Positions 14,401-24,155 of a DNA stretch of 29,282 nt are shown here, in pieces. How positions within the stretch are numbered: position 1 is the first letter of the stretch; each line of letters starts with the position of its first letter. The notes below the pieces were generated by a model that made no database searches, was not told the DNA's origin, and was given only the letters and a program-made list of their open reading frames with translations. Source of the DNA: WJMD01 sp964596015 (GTDB lineage Bacteria; Joyebacterota; Joyebacteria; Joyebacterales; Joyebacteraceae). Where the stretch lies: positions 1 through 29,282 of the forward strand of contig CAZQSB010000035.1 in assembly GCA_964596015.1 (NCBI GenBank). Reading direction: 5' to 3'. Position numbers and translations under genes: made by a program.

Positions 14401-17142
14401 CTACCGGATGAGGACCATCTTCCTTCGTTCCTCGAACCGGCCCGACGTCGCGGAGCAGAAGTACACGCCTGTGGCGACCCTGTTGCCGCCGGCGTCGCGG
14501 CCGTCCCATGTCACCGGATGCCGTCCCGCATCGAACTCGCCGTCGGCCAGAACGGCCACCTCCCTGCCGCCCACGTCTAAGACGCGCACCGTGACCCGGC
14601 CCGGCACGGTGAGCGCGAAGCTCATGGCGGTCGTCGCCCTGAACGGGTTCGGCACGTTCCTGCTCAGGCTCAGCTGCGGCACGTGCTGTTCATCGACGCC
14701 CACGGTCGCATACATGGCCTCGGCGAACTCCGGATGATCGATGAACGGGTTCCTGTTGCCCTGCATCGTGTACACGGTCCCGTTCCGCTCGAGCTCCTTG
14801 CGGCTCACGGGGTCCTGCTCGTGCCACTCGAGCAGCATATTGACGGCCCACGGGAGAATGTCGGCGCCGTCGGTCATCGGGCTGGTCGACCAGGCCGCAT
14901 CCTCCGTGTAGTAGCGGGTCGTGACGTAGAAGTAGGTGCGGGCGAAGTCCCCCTTGTATGCATCGATCGGTTCGAACACGACGCCGGAGTAGCCGGGGTA
15001 TGTGCAGTTGCCCCGCTTACAGCCGTTCAGCGAAGTCCACGTCGGTGAGTCCACCTCGCCGTACGGGTCCGAGCCGCGCTGGTTGTTCACGTAGTTGTCC
15101 GTCGGGTAGATCGTGAAGAGGTCCGAGTACTTCGGCAGGAGCTCGCCCCCGGACCAGCTCGAGGGCCAGGTGTGCTCGCGGTTGTATCCTGTGCCCTCGA
15201 CGCCTCCGACGCCACCCTGGTCCACACCGAACGTGTACTCATACGGCGGCGTGCCGCCGGGGATGTCAGAGTACATGTCCCAGACCTTCCCGTTCGGCTT
15301 GTCGTCGGTCGTGTAGAACGCCTCCCACGAGTACGTGTACGAGAGCACCGTGTGGTCGTCGATGATCGCGTGGAGGGCGGCCCTGAGGTCGTCGCCGACA
15401 AGCCCCCAGACCGCGTCGTAGTAGCCGGGCGGGACGGTCACGTCCACGAAATCGAACGCATAGCTCACGCTGTCCATCGCGTTCGCGTAGAGGTCCTCGA
15501 CGCCGTCCACGACCAGCGGGTACTCGCCGGGCGACATCGTCGAGACGGTCAGCACGGCCTGGTCCGGCTGCCCTGTTGAACGCAGCGCAGAGAGGACCGT
15601 GAGCCCCTCGATTGCGTAGTTCGACGGCGTCTCGCATGTCGCTTCGTCCACGGGCTCGGAGAAGGTGATGGTGACGGTCGCGTCGGTCCCGGCATAGACC
15701 TGGTAGATGGACGGCGCAACGACGTCCCCGGCCCACACGACGTCTGCGGCATATCGCGGCTCGAGCATCAGGCGGCCGTCACCGCAGATCACCGGCCCGG
15801 TCACGTCGTACGCGGTGCCGAGCGACGGAACGAAGGCGTATCCGAGGTCGCCGACACCGACCGTTCCGCTGCCGTCGTCGACCTCCCATGCCCCGTATCC
15901 GATGTCCGCATCCGTGCAGACCGCGTCATCGACGGTCACGAGCACGCCCTCGTAATCCTCGGTCGACGCAGCGGCCGTTGTGACGAGCGCGGGAGCGGGC
16001 GCTCCGACCGCTGACGCGAGAATTTCCACGGCCGCGTCCTCGATGAGCGTCGTCCCGGCATCGAAGAGGCTGCCGTTCTCTGTCACCATCCCTCGGACGC
16101 TCACGGAATCGCCCTCGGAGGGCGCCGAAGTCGCCTGCGCCCAGACGCCGGACCTCACGCCCGTCCCGTCCTGCACGCTGAAGTAGGTCCCGAAGCTTCC
16201 CGTCACGACGCCGTGGATGATGACGGCGTAGCCTTCGTAGGGAGAGCTCGCTCCGGTGCCCTGTACATCGGCGACCGAGACGACATACGGAAGCGAGTAG
16301 CTCGCGGCGTCGGTCACCGTCGTTCCCGGCAGGACGTTCACGGCGTGGATGCTGAAGTAGACGGTGGTGCCGGCCGGCTGGCCCGGAACCGGCGTGTCGG
16401 TCACGTACGTGTCGCCCGCGTCGAGCGACATGGCGATCTCATTCGGAAGTGAGAACTGCGATGTCCCCCAGAAGAGCGACACCGATGCGATAGCCACGGT
16501 GTCCGTGACGTCGGCGAGGACGTCGACGGCCTGTCCGGCGAGCGGCGCGGCCGGGTCGGTGACGATGTTCGCGACGACAGGCCCCGGCGTGGGCGGGGCT
16601 GCGTCGTGGGTGCCCGGTGTTCCGTCCGTCGGGTACTCGACGGAGAACGCCGTCCACTCCGACGGGTCGTACGTGGGCGACGGCAGCACGACGCCGAATT
16701 TCCTTACGTAGTCGTCGTTCTCGAAGGCCGTGCCTTCCACGACCGCATAGTCGATGACGATGTCGCTCGCGTTCACGAGCTTCGCCCCGTCACCCACCTT
16801 CCCGTTCCAGAGGCTGTTGTTGCTCGACCAGGCCTCGTCGGGGAAGTCCACCGGGAACGGCACGACGGTCGTATAGTCGCCGGCCACGAGGGCGTCCCCC
16901 GCCTGGATCGTCCCGGAGAGCTCCCACGTGAAGATGTCGCCTCCGTTGCCGACGGCGACGAGCGACCAGCCGGAGAGGTCCACGTCGTCGGGACCCGTAT
17001 TGTAGATCTCGATGAACCGGTCGGTCAGGTAGTTGAGATGCGGGTCGCACATTTCGGAGATGAGCACGCTCGAGACGGCCGTCGCCGGCAGAAGCGCCAG
17101 CGCGATCATCACGATGGTCGTGAGCAAGGATGTCGTTCTCAT
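14401..17142 (-). CDS. Secreted endonuclease I with LTD, OB-fold and FlgD-like tail
   Basis: A 913-residue extracellular nuclease. ATG 17142 (behind GGGGGAGACC) opens the signal peptide MRTTSLLTTIVMIALALLPATA. Domains in order: a lamin-tail domain (VLISEMCDPHLN...FIEIYNTGPDDVDLSGWSL); an Ig-like segment; an OB-fold stretch typical of secreted nucleases (DVQGTGASSPYEGYAVIIHGVVTG, YFSVQDGTG, GDSVSVRGMV, LEPRYAADVV); a Big_5-like domain (SIYQVYAGTDATVTITFSEPVDE). The endonuclease I domain follows, with the His-Glu signature YNREHTWPSSW, then DLFTIYPTDNYVNNQRG and QGNRNPFIDHPEF. The C-terminal module is FlgD/T9SS-like (VPNPFRATTAMSF, VLDVGGREVAVLADG, WDGRDAGGNRVATGVYF), ending RKMVLIR. Endonuclease I enzymes are Mg-dependent, cut DNA or RNA, and are released for nutrient scavenging. 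All catalytic motifs look intact. Confidence 0.93.
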   Translation of the reverse strand: MRTTSLLTTIVMIALALLPATAVSSVLISEMCDPHLNYLTDRFIEIYNTGPDDVDLSGWSLVAVGNGGDIFTWELSGTIQAGDALVAGDYTTVVPFPVDFPDEAWSSNNSLWNGKVGDGAKLVNASDIVIDYAVVEGTAFENDDYVRKFGVVLPSPTYDPSEWTAFSVEYPTDGTPGTHDAAPPTPGPVVANIVTDPAAPLAGQAVDVLADVTDTVAIASVSLFWGTSQFSLPNEIAMSLDAGDTYVTDTPVPGQPAGTTVYFSIHAVNVLPGTTVTDAASYSLPYVVSVADVQGTGASSPYEGYAVIIHGVVTGSFGTYFSVQDGTGVRSGVWAQATSAPSEGDSVSVRGMVTENGSLFDAGTTLIEDAAVEILASAVGAPAPALVTTAAASTEDYEGVLVTVDDAVCTDADIGYGAWEVDDGSGTVGVGDLGYAFVPSLGTAYDVTGPVICGDGRLMLEPRYAADVVWAGDVVAPSIYQVYAGTDATVTITFSEPVDEATCETPSNYAIEGLTVLSALRSTGQPDQAVLTVSTMSPGEYPLVVDGVEDLYANAMDSVSYAFDFVDVTVPPGYYDAVWGLVGDDLRAALHAIIDDHTVLSYTYSWEAFYTTDDKPNGKVWDMYSDIPGGTPPYEYTFGVDQGGVGGVEGTGYNREHTWPSSWSGGELLPKYSDLFTIYPTDNYVNNQRGSDPYGEVDSPTWTSLNGCKRGNCTYPGYSGVVFEPIDAYKGDFARTYFYVTTRYYTEDAAWSTSPMTDGADILPWAVNMLLEWHEQDPVSRKELERNGTVYTMQGNRNPFIDHPEFAEAMYATVGVDEQHVPQLSLSRNVPNPFRATTAMSFALTVPGRVTVRVLDVGGREVAVLADGEFDAGRHPVTWDGRDAGGNRVATGVYFCSATSGRFEERRKMVLIR

Positions 17143-17263
17143 GGTCTCCCCCGGGGCGTCCTGCGAAGCGGCACGAACCTGCCTTGGCCGGACCATCTGC
17201 CCCATCATCGGCCAGAATCCCGCCAGATTGTCCACGTTCTTGACTACCAGCATATCAGATGAA

Positions 17264-17289
17264 GAGAGGCGGGGGAATCCCCGCCTCTC
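17264..17289 (-). terminator. Terminator hairpin after the GH16 gene
   Basis: GAGAGGCGGGG (17264-17274) pairs perfectly with CCCCGCCTCTC (17279-17289) around GAAT. It lies 43 bases beyond the GH16 stop. On the minus strand TTCATCTG follows, a weak U tract. It divides the GH16 gene from the endonuclease gene, which then needs its own promoter. Confidence 0.75.
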
Positions 17290-17331
17290 CGGCAGCTTCA
17301 GAACCCTCGCGATGCGCCCTCGCTCCGGGGC

Positions 17332-19125
17332 CTATCTCACCAGCACCATCCTGCTCGTCACAGCACCGGAGGCCGTCTCGACGCGGTAGTAGTAGACCCC
17401 GGAGGCCACCGGCGCGCCCTGCGCGTCGCGGCCGTCCCATCGAACGGCGTTCTGCCCGGCCGAAGCGCTTCCGCGGAAGCCGCGCACGCGCCGTCCTGTC
17501 ACGTCGTAGACCACCAGCTCGTAATCGCCAGACCTCGGCATCTCGAACACCATCTTCGTAGCGTCTCGGAACGGGTTCGGGGCGTTCGGCTGCAGACGGA
17601 GCCGGCTCTCTCCCGGGAGGCCGCCGGCCACATCGGACCCCAGACCATCGTCCCAGTAGATGTCGTCGAGGGCGAACTCACACGCCGTGCCCTGCTCCTC
17701 GAGGATGACGAACGCGTAGCTGAGCATCCGGAGGTCGATGTACAGCCCGCGGATGTCCTCCACCGGAATCGCCGCCTGCCCCCACTCTCCGTCGCGCACG
17801 AGTCCGTACTTCGTCGTGTGCGCGGGGAACTCGATGTAGCTCTGGTTCCCCCACGCGTCAATGATGCCGATCTTGAAGGTGACGTTCGCAGGGATCTTGA
17901 TGCGGAACTTCAGATGCCCGTCCCCGAAGTCGAACAGGTTCAGAGGCTCGATCGCCATGATGCCCGCACCGAACCAGCCCAGGCCCGTCGTCTGCCATGA
18001 GAGAGCGTCCTCTCCCTCGTACGGCGGAATCGTGCCGTCGGTGAGCGTCCCCTCCCACACGTAGATCTCCGAAGAGACCTCGGGGATGAGCTCGCCCGTC
18101 ACAGGCGTCTCCTCAGTGAAGAGACCGAACAGACCGCACTCGAACTCGGGTGGCCCGAGATGAACCTCGCCCTGCCCGTTCCACTCGTAGACACGGACGT
18201 AGTCGACGTACATCTCAGCGGGGAACGGCATCGTGACAGGCAGGCCGCTCCCGGGGTCGCCCAGGTTGTACGCGTCGGTGAAGGCCCCGCCGATGGCGAG
18301 GTTTGTGATGAGATAGAACGGCTTCGTGAACTCGTCCGACTCGGCGTCGATCGAGAAGGGGGTCTCGAAAAGGTCATGCTCGACCCCCTCGTCCACGACG
18401 GTGAACCGGAGACTGCTCTCGTCCCAGTACATCCGGTACAGGAGGAACCTCTCGATGAGCGGGTCGGCGTAGTTGTAGTACGGGCGGCAGTAGAGGTCGT
18501 CGGGGTCCCACGAGATGCTGGCCGCTCCGGACGGGTTCCCCGGGTTCACGGCGTCGTCCGAGTAGAAGATGGCGTTTGCGCCGACGCTCTGATTGACGGT
18601 GGCGTTGTCCAGTCCGTTCCCGCCGTTGTGCGTGTCGTGGAGGTCGCGGTAGATCTGCTTCCCGCCCATCTCCATCATGTCGAGCTCTCCGCACCGAGGC
18701 CACGCGTAGTTGCTGTTCCCGAGGAGCCAGAATGCCGGCCATCCCCCGAGGTCCAGATCGGGAACGCGCACGCGCGCCTCGATCATCCCGTACCGAACGG
18801 TGACCCTCGACTTCGAGTAGAGCCTTCCCGACGTGTAGTTCAGTGGGTTCCCCCACTGGTCCACGATGCCGGGCCCGCTCTCCTGACGCGCCGTGATGCG
18901 AAGCCCCATGTTGCCGGGCTCTCCGGGTACCTCCACGATGTCGATGTTGTCGCCCGAGTAGTACTCGAGCTCGCCGTTGCCCCATCCCCAGGAGCCGTTT
19001 CCGGTCAGGATGATCCAGTTGCCGAGGTCGTCGAACGGTTCCTCCCAGATGAGGTCGCCGACCTGCGCCTGAGACGCGCACGCGCCGAACACGACCATCA
19101 GAAGCCCCAAAGCCACAGCCTTCAC
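17332..19125 (-). CDS. Secreted GH16 beta-glucanase (laminarinase-type) with CBM-like domain and FlgD-like tail
   Basis: A 597-residue extracellular endo-beta-glucanase. GTG 19125 is chosen because GGAGGTGCGAC precedes it and it opens a signal peptide (VKAVALGLLMVVFGACASQAQ). The GH16 domain covers about residues 24-330. It has the catalytic signature GELDMMEMGG (nucleophile Glu147, Asp149, acid/base Glu152) and family markers such as YTSGRLYSK, YGMIEARVRVP, GGWPAFWLLG and YVDYVRVYEW. Laminarin or mixed-linkage glucan is the usual substrate. Residues ~335-500 form a second beta-sandwich (GDGHLKFRIKIPANVTFKIGI, WGQAAIPVEDI, FALDDIYWDDG), like the ExoP-type carbohydrate-binding domains attached to bacterial glucanases. 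The last ~85 residues are the FlgD/T9SS-like module (APNPFRDATKMVFEMP, VYDVTGRRVRGF, WDGRDAQGAPVASGVYYYRV), ending RMVLVR. It is divergent from the CBM-like gene at 19475 and probably coregulated with it. Confidence 0.95.
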   Translation of the reverse strand: MKAVALGLLMVVFGACASQAQVGDLIWEEPFDDLGNWIILTGNGSWGWGNGELEYYSGDNIDIVEVPGEPGNMGLRITARQESGPGIVDQWGNPLNYTSGRLYSKSRVTVRYGMIEARVRVPDLDLGGWPAFWLLGNSNYAWPRCGELDMMEMGGKQIYRDLHDTHNGGNGLDNATVNQSVGANAIFYSDDAVNPGNPSGAASISWDPDDLYCRPYYNYADPLIERFLLYRMYWDESSLRFTVVDEGVEHDLFETPFSIDAESDEFTKPFYLITNLAIGGAFTDAYNLGDPGSGLPVTMPFPAEMYVDYVRVYEWNGQGEVHLGPPEFECGLFGLFTEETPVTGELIPEVSSEIYVWEGTLTDGTIPPYEGEDALSWQTTGLGWFGAGIMAIEPLNLFDFGDGHLKFRIKIPANVTFKIGIIDAWGNQSYIEFPAHTTKYGLVRDGEWGQAAIPVEDIRGLYIDLRMLSYAFVILEEQGTACEFALDDIYWDDGLGSDVAGGLPGESRLRLQPNAPNPFRDATKMVFEMPRSGDYELVVYDVTGRRVRGFRGSASAGQNAVRWDGRDAQGAPVASGVYYYRVETASGAVTSRMVLVR

Positions 19126-19206
19126 GTCGCACCTCCGGTAGGAAACATGACTCAGTTGACGGTCGGCCCATGCACGGCTGACCCCGCCAAGATGCCAACT
19201 GGTGCA

Positions 19207-19235
19207 ATGATACACTTTGTTCGGCGCTCCAACAA
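19207..19235 (-). promoter_or_regulatory. Candidate promoter of the GH16 gene
   Basis: On the minus strand TTGTTG (19230-19235) and TATCAT (19207-19212) are spaced by exactly 17 bases, about 82 bases before the GTG. The 14-mer CCGAACAAAGTGTA overlaps the spacer and the -10. It recurs, almost identical, at the divergent promoter 19324-19352. Confidence 0.55.
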
Positions 19236-19354
19236 TCAACTTCTTCGACCTGCGCCCGCTTCAGGCCCAAGAAAAGCTCTATACTGACTGGCACATCATA
19301 TACAGTAAGCGTCAAGAAAGTGTTTGTTCGTTGTCCGAACATAGTGTACACTAT
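19211..19354. repeat. Matched 14-nt elements in opposite orientation, one within a palindrome
   Basis: CCGAACAAAGTGTA on the minus strand (19211-19224) matches CCGAACATAGTGTA on the plus strand (19335-19348) at 13 of 14 bases. Each copy occupies the same place relative to a 17-spaced promoter, running from the spacer into the -10. The plus copy overlaps ATAGTGTACACTAT (19341-19354), a perfect 14-base palindrome. This arrangement fits a shared regulator binding at both divergent promoters. Confidence 0.6.
19324..19352 (+). promoter_or_regulatory. Candidate promoter of the CBM-like gene
   Basis: TTGTTC (19324-19329), a 17-base spacer and TACACT (19347-19352) lie about 120 bases upstream of ATG 19475. 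The layout mirrors the GH16 promoter and shares its CCGAACAnAGTGTA element. The -10 lies within the 19341-19354 palindrome. Confidence 0.5.
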
Positions 19355-19474
19355 CGCTCGATGTGTGGTAGCCGGTCTCCTGGTCTTCACGGAGCCTCCG
19401 CGCGTCGTGGAGAGAGCAGGCCGGCTTGAGAGTGCACGCTCTACGTGCACGCTGTGGTGGTAGGAGGGTGTGTC

Positions 19475-20092
19475 ATGAACAGAGTGATCGTAGCACTTGC
19501 GGTGGCTGTTGTTGCTCTCGCGTCGTTCGGCGCTGTGGACAGCGCGCTCGCGGTGAACCTTCTCGTCAACCCCGGCTTCGAGACGGGCGACCTGACGGGT
19601 TGGCAGGTGTTCGGCGCGAGCCCGAGCTCGTCGGTGACGATCCAGTCGCCGGACAACGGGCCTTCGGCTCCGGGTACGCATAACGCATTCATGGACAACC
19701 AGGCCGAGGCCGTGGGCCTGGTGCTCAAGCAGTCGACGGACCCCGGATCCGCGTCCGAAGGCGACGTCGACTACTCCTTCGATCTCAAGCTCATTCAGGC
19801 GGACCTCGGCGGCGTGTTCTTCGTCCAGATCTTCGCTGAGCAGTCGGGCGTCGGCATCGTCGGCGGCACCGGACTGATGGGTCCCTACTGGCCCTGGAAC
19901 ACGTGGGAGACGTTCTCGGGCTCCTTCGTGGCCCCGGCGGGCACGGACTTCCTCACCATCCAATTCACTGCAACCACAGGCGCAACGACGGGCAGCACCT
20001 GCCTGATGCACGTCGACAACGTCGTTCTCGACCAGGGCACCGTGCCGGTTGAGGATGCGTCCTGGGGCGGCGTGAAGGCCTTGTTCAGGTAG
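19475..20092 (+). CDS. Secreted CBM4/9-like protein with WGGVKALFR tag
   Basis: A 205-residue exported protein. ATG 19475, behind AGGAGGGTGTGTC, opens a signal peptide (MNRVIVALAVAVVALASFGAVDSALA); the in-frame ATG at 19445 would put ten residues ahead of it and has no ribosome site. The mature protein begins NLLVNPGFETGDLTGWQVFG, the standard entry of CBM4/9-type jelly-roll domains. It continues with YSFDLKLIQ, WETFSGSFVAPAGTDFLTIQF and MHVDNVVLD. It has no catalytic domain. The C-terminus is VPVEDASWGGVKALFR then stop, the shared short tag with Phe for Tyr. The gene is divergent from the GH16 glucanase and its promoter carries the same 14-nt element. It could be a glycan-binding partner of that enzyme. 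The binding specificity is unknown. Confidence 0.9.
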   Translation: MNRVIVALAVAVVALASFGAVDSALAVNLLVNPGFETGDLTGWQVFGASPSSSVTIQSPDNGPSAPGTHNAFMDNQAEAVGLVLKQSTDPGSASEGDVDYSFDLKLIQADLGGVFFVQIFAEQSGVGIVGGTGLMGPYWPWNTWETFSGSFVAPAGTDFLTIQFTATTGATTGSTCLMHVDNVVLDQGTVPVEDASWGGVKALFR

Positions 20093-20144
20093 CGAGCTTT
20101 GAGCCCGCGGTCCGGGGGCCAACTCCGGTTCACAGCGCTCAGTC

Positions 20145-20178
20145 AAAAGGGCCGCTCTCCTCACGGAGGGCGGCCCTT
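20145..20178. terminator. Bidirectional terminator between convergent genes
   Basis: AAAAGGGCCGCTCTCC (20145-20160) pairs with GGAGGGCGGCCCTT (20165-20178) with one mismatch, around TCAC. The flanks are A-rich on the left and TTACTT on the right. It lies 52 bases after the CBM gene stop and 35 bases beyond the stop of the reductase gene ending at 20214, so it can serve both. The minus-strand copy is followed by TTTTGAC. Confidence 0.85.
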
Positions 20179-20213
20179 ACTTCAGCGACCTGCAGAGGCT
20201 GCGGCGCGCGCGG

Positions 20214-21197
20214 TCAGCCTGTCTGTTCCAGAAGAAGGGCGATCTCACGCATCTGCTCGGGCGAGAGCGGCCCGCGCTCCATCGCCCCGGCATTCTCCTG
20301 CACCTGCTCGACCGTCCGGAAACCGGGTATCGGAATCGTCCGGGGACTGCGCGCCCAGAGCCACGCGATCGCGCCCTGGGACAGGGTCCTCCCCCCGCTC
20401 GTCAGGACGTCGCGGACGCTTTCGCGCCGCGCCAGCCATTCCGGGGACGGGGTGCCGTCCGCGAAGTACTTCATCCACTCCGGGCTCCGTACCCCTCTCA
20501 CATCATCGTCGGGCTTCTTCGTCGAGGCGTCGTACTCGTCGGTCAGAAGACCCATCGCCAGCGGGCCCCGGCAGACCGCGGCGAGGTTCTCGCTCTCACA
20601 GATGTCGATGACGGCCGGGTTGTCGTCCAGCACGTTGAGCTGCAGCATAATGGATGTGCAGCCCTCACCCTGCGCGAAGACAGCCGCTCTGTCCGCGAAG
20701 TCCGTGCTCCATCCGTAGGCGCGGATCTTCCCCGCCGCCATAAGTTCCTCAAGGGTCTCGCGGACCGGCACGGCCTTGTCGGCCGGGTACCCGTTGTCGT
20801 GGAAGTGGTAGAGGTCGATGTGATCCGTCCCCAGACGGCGAAGCGACGCCTCGCAGGCGCTCCGGATGCCTTCGGGCGACGGGTCGGCCCCGGTGATCTG
20901 GCGCGTCTCCTCGTCGAAGGTCGCGTTGAACTTCGTGGCGATGACGACCTCGGAACGGCGGTCGGCCAGCGCCCGCCCGAGCACGCGCTCGCTGTGTCCC
21001 GCGCCGTACACGTTGGCCGTGTCGAAGAACGTGATACCCAGGTCCATCGCTGCGTGGAGCGCGCGGATCGACTCGTCGTCGTCGACCTCCCCCCACCCGT
21101 GCGGCGTCTCGCCGTCCCACAGAGGTCCGCCGATGGCCCAGCAACCCATGCCGAGCGCGCTGACCTCGATGTCTGAACGTCCGAGCTTTCGGTTCAT
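20214..21197 (-). CDS. Aldo/keto reductase (YhdN/general stress type)
   Basis: A 327-residue NADP-dependent oxidoreductase. ATG 21197 (MNRKLGRSDIEVSALGMGCWAIGG) is the standard family start; the frame's extension to 21275 is not supported by family length. A GGAAGGG lies nine bases upstream. The tetrad is Asp59 (FFDTANVYGAGHSE), Tyr64, Lys89 (VIATKFN) and His133 (YHFHDN). C-terminal cofactor segments (IPIPGFRTVEQVQENAGA) are present. It follows katG on the same strand after 89 bases with no hairpin between, so it may be the third gene of a perR-katG-AKR unit. That would suggest a role in clearing carbonyls formed during oxidative stress, which is an inference. Substrate not determined. Confidence 0.93.
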   Translation of the reverse strand: MNRKLGRSDIEVSALGMGCWAIGGPLWDGETPHGWGEVDDDESIRALHAAMDLGITFFDTANVYGAGHSERVLGRALADRRSEVVIATKFNATFDEETRQITGADPSPEGIRSACEASLRRLGTDHIDLYHFHDNGYPADKAVPVRETLEELMAAGKIRAYGWSTDFADRAAVFAQGEGCTSIMLQLNVLDDNPAVIDICESENLAAVCRGPLAMGLLTDEYDASTKKPDDDVRGVRSPEWMKYFADGTPSPEWLARRESVRDVLTSGGRTLSQGAIAWLWARSPRTIPIPGFRTVEQVQENAGAMERGPLSPEQMREIALLLEQTG

Positions 21198-21286
21198 GCT
21201 CGATTTCCCTTCCTCGAACTTGCGACGTGGCCCTTTTCGACGCCGCATCGGTGGCGCCTCTTCAAGCCTCCGCACCGCTGCCTCTG

Positions 21287-23499
<2,213 letters not shown>

Positions 23500-23503
<4 letters not shown>

Positions 23504-24009
23504 CGCTCGCTCCCTTCGTCGTCCCCAGCTCCTCTGACTTCTGCGTCGTCTGATTCCTCGTTCTGTCCCTGCGCGCAGCGACTGCACACGCCGAGCACCT
23601 CGACGCGCGTGGCAGTGATGCTCCCGAACGCCTCCACAGACCCCGGGATGCGGAGCGTGTTGAGCTCCGCGCTCTCGAAGTCCCGTGTCAGCCCGCACCG
23701 CGCACAGACGTAATGATGGTGTGGCGTGGTATTCGCATCGAAGCGGACGGCCTCACGCCGCGGCCCCACGGTCGAGACGAGACCGAGGTCCCTCAGCAGC
23801 CAGAGCGTCCGGTACACCGTGTCGAGCGACAGGGTCGGCATCCTGGGCTCAAGCGCCTTCAGCACGGCCTCGGCGCTCGGGTGGTCGGCGCTGGATGCGA
23901 CCTCCCGGAGGATCTCGAGGCGCTGGTGGGTCAGTTTGACCCCGGCGCTCCTGGCCGCCTCCTTGAAGCGCTCGACCCGGCGCTCGACCTCTCTCCTGTC
24001 AACTTGCAA
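23500..24009 (-). CDS. perR: Fur-family peroxide regulator (PerR-like)
   Basis: A 169-residue metal-dependent repressor. No ATG fits: the frame is open to 24054, but the only well-placed ribosome site (GGAGG, four bases upstream) points to TTG 24009 (LQVDRREVERRVERF). The winged helix is SAGVKLTHQRLEILREVASSADHPSAEAVLKAL...SLDTVYRTLWLLRDLGLV. Two CxxC pairs (VCARC, VCSRC) form the structural zinc site. The regulatory metal ligands are visible: His in DHPSAE, the TPHHHYVC cluster, and Asp in CGLTRDFES. That Asp is the position that is Asp in peroxide sensors of the PerR type and Glu in iron-sensing Fur, which favours PerR. The stop overlaps the katG start (GTGA), implying translational coupling. 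The C-terminal tail is acidic and variable. It probably represses itself and katG. Confidence 0.88.
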
Positions 24010-24020
24010 GCGGCCTCCGA

Positions 24021-24046
24021 GATAAGAATGATTCGCAGATAAGAAG
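24021..24046 (-). promoter_or_regulatory. Candidate PerR/Fur operator in front of the regulator gene
   Basis: Immediately upstream of the ribosome site lie two copies of GATAAGAA (24021-24028 and 24038-24045), 17 bases apart on the plus strand. Between and overlapping them is GAATGATTC (24026-24034), whose GAAT and ATTC arms are palindromic and match the core of the PerR box (TTATAATNATTATAA). Overall match to that consensus is partial. Position suits autorepression of perR-katG. Confidence 0.4.
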
Positions 24047-24094
24047 CGAACCACAATACGGCACCTCTGTCAATCGGAAAGTGGTGACGGAAGG

Positions 24095-24118
24095 GCCTCG
24101 ACCGATGTCGGTCGAGGC
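24095..24118 (-). terminator. Terminator hairpin after the radical SAM gene
   Basis: GCCTCGACCGA (24095-24105) and TCGGTCGAGGC (24108-24118) are perfectly complementary, giving about ten pairs around a four-base loop. It lies 38 bases past the radical SAM stop. On the minus strand CCTTCCGTC follows, with no real U run. Confidence 0.6.
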
Positions 24119-24155
24119 AGCAGCGGAGACGGCTTCCTGCGTGTGGGGGAACTTC

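Noticed and set aside
19280..19302. TATACT and TATACA as -10 boxes for the CBM-like gene
   Set aside because: No -35 hexamer lies at 16-18 bases upstream of either. The TTGTTC-17-TACACT pair further downstream is better placed and shared with the divergent gene.
18374..20164. A 596-codon minus-strand frame spanning the GH16 5' end and the CBM-like gene
   Set aside because: It is out of frame with GH16, antisense to a gene with a clear signal peptide, and has no recognisable domain.
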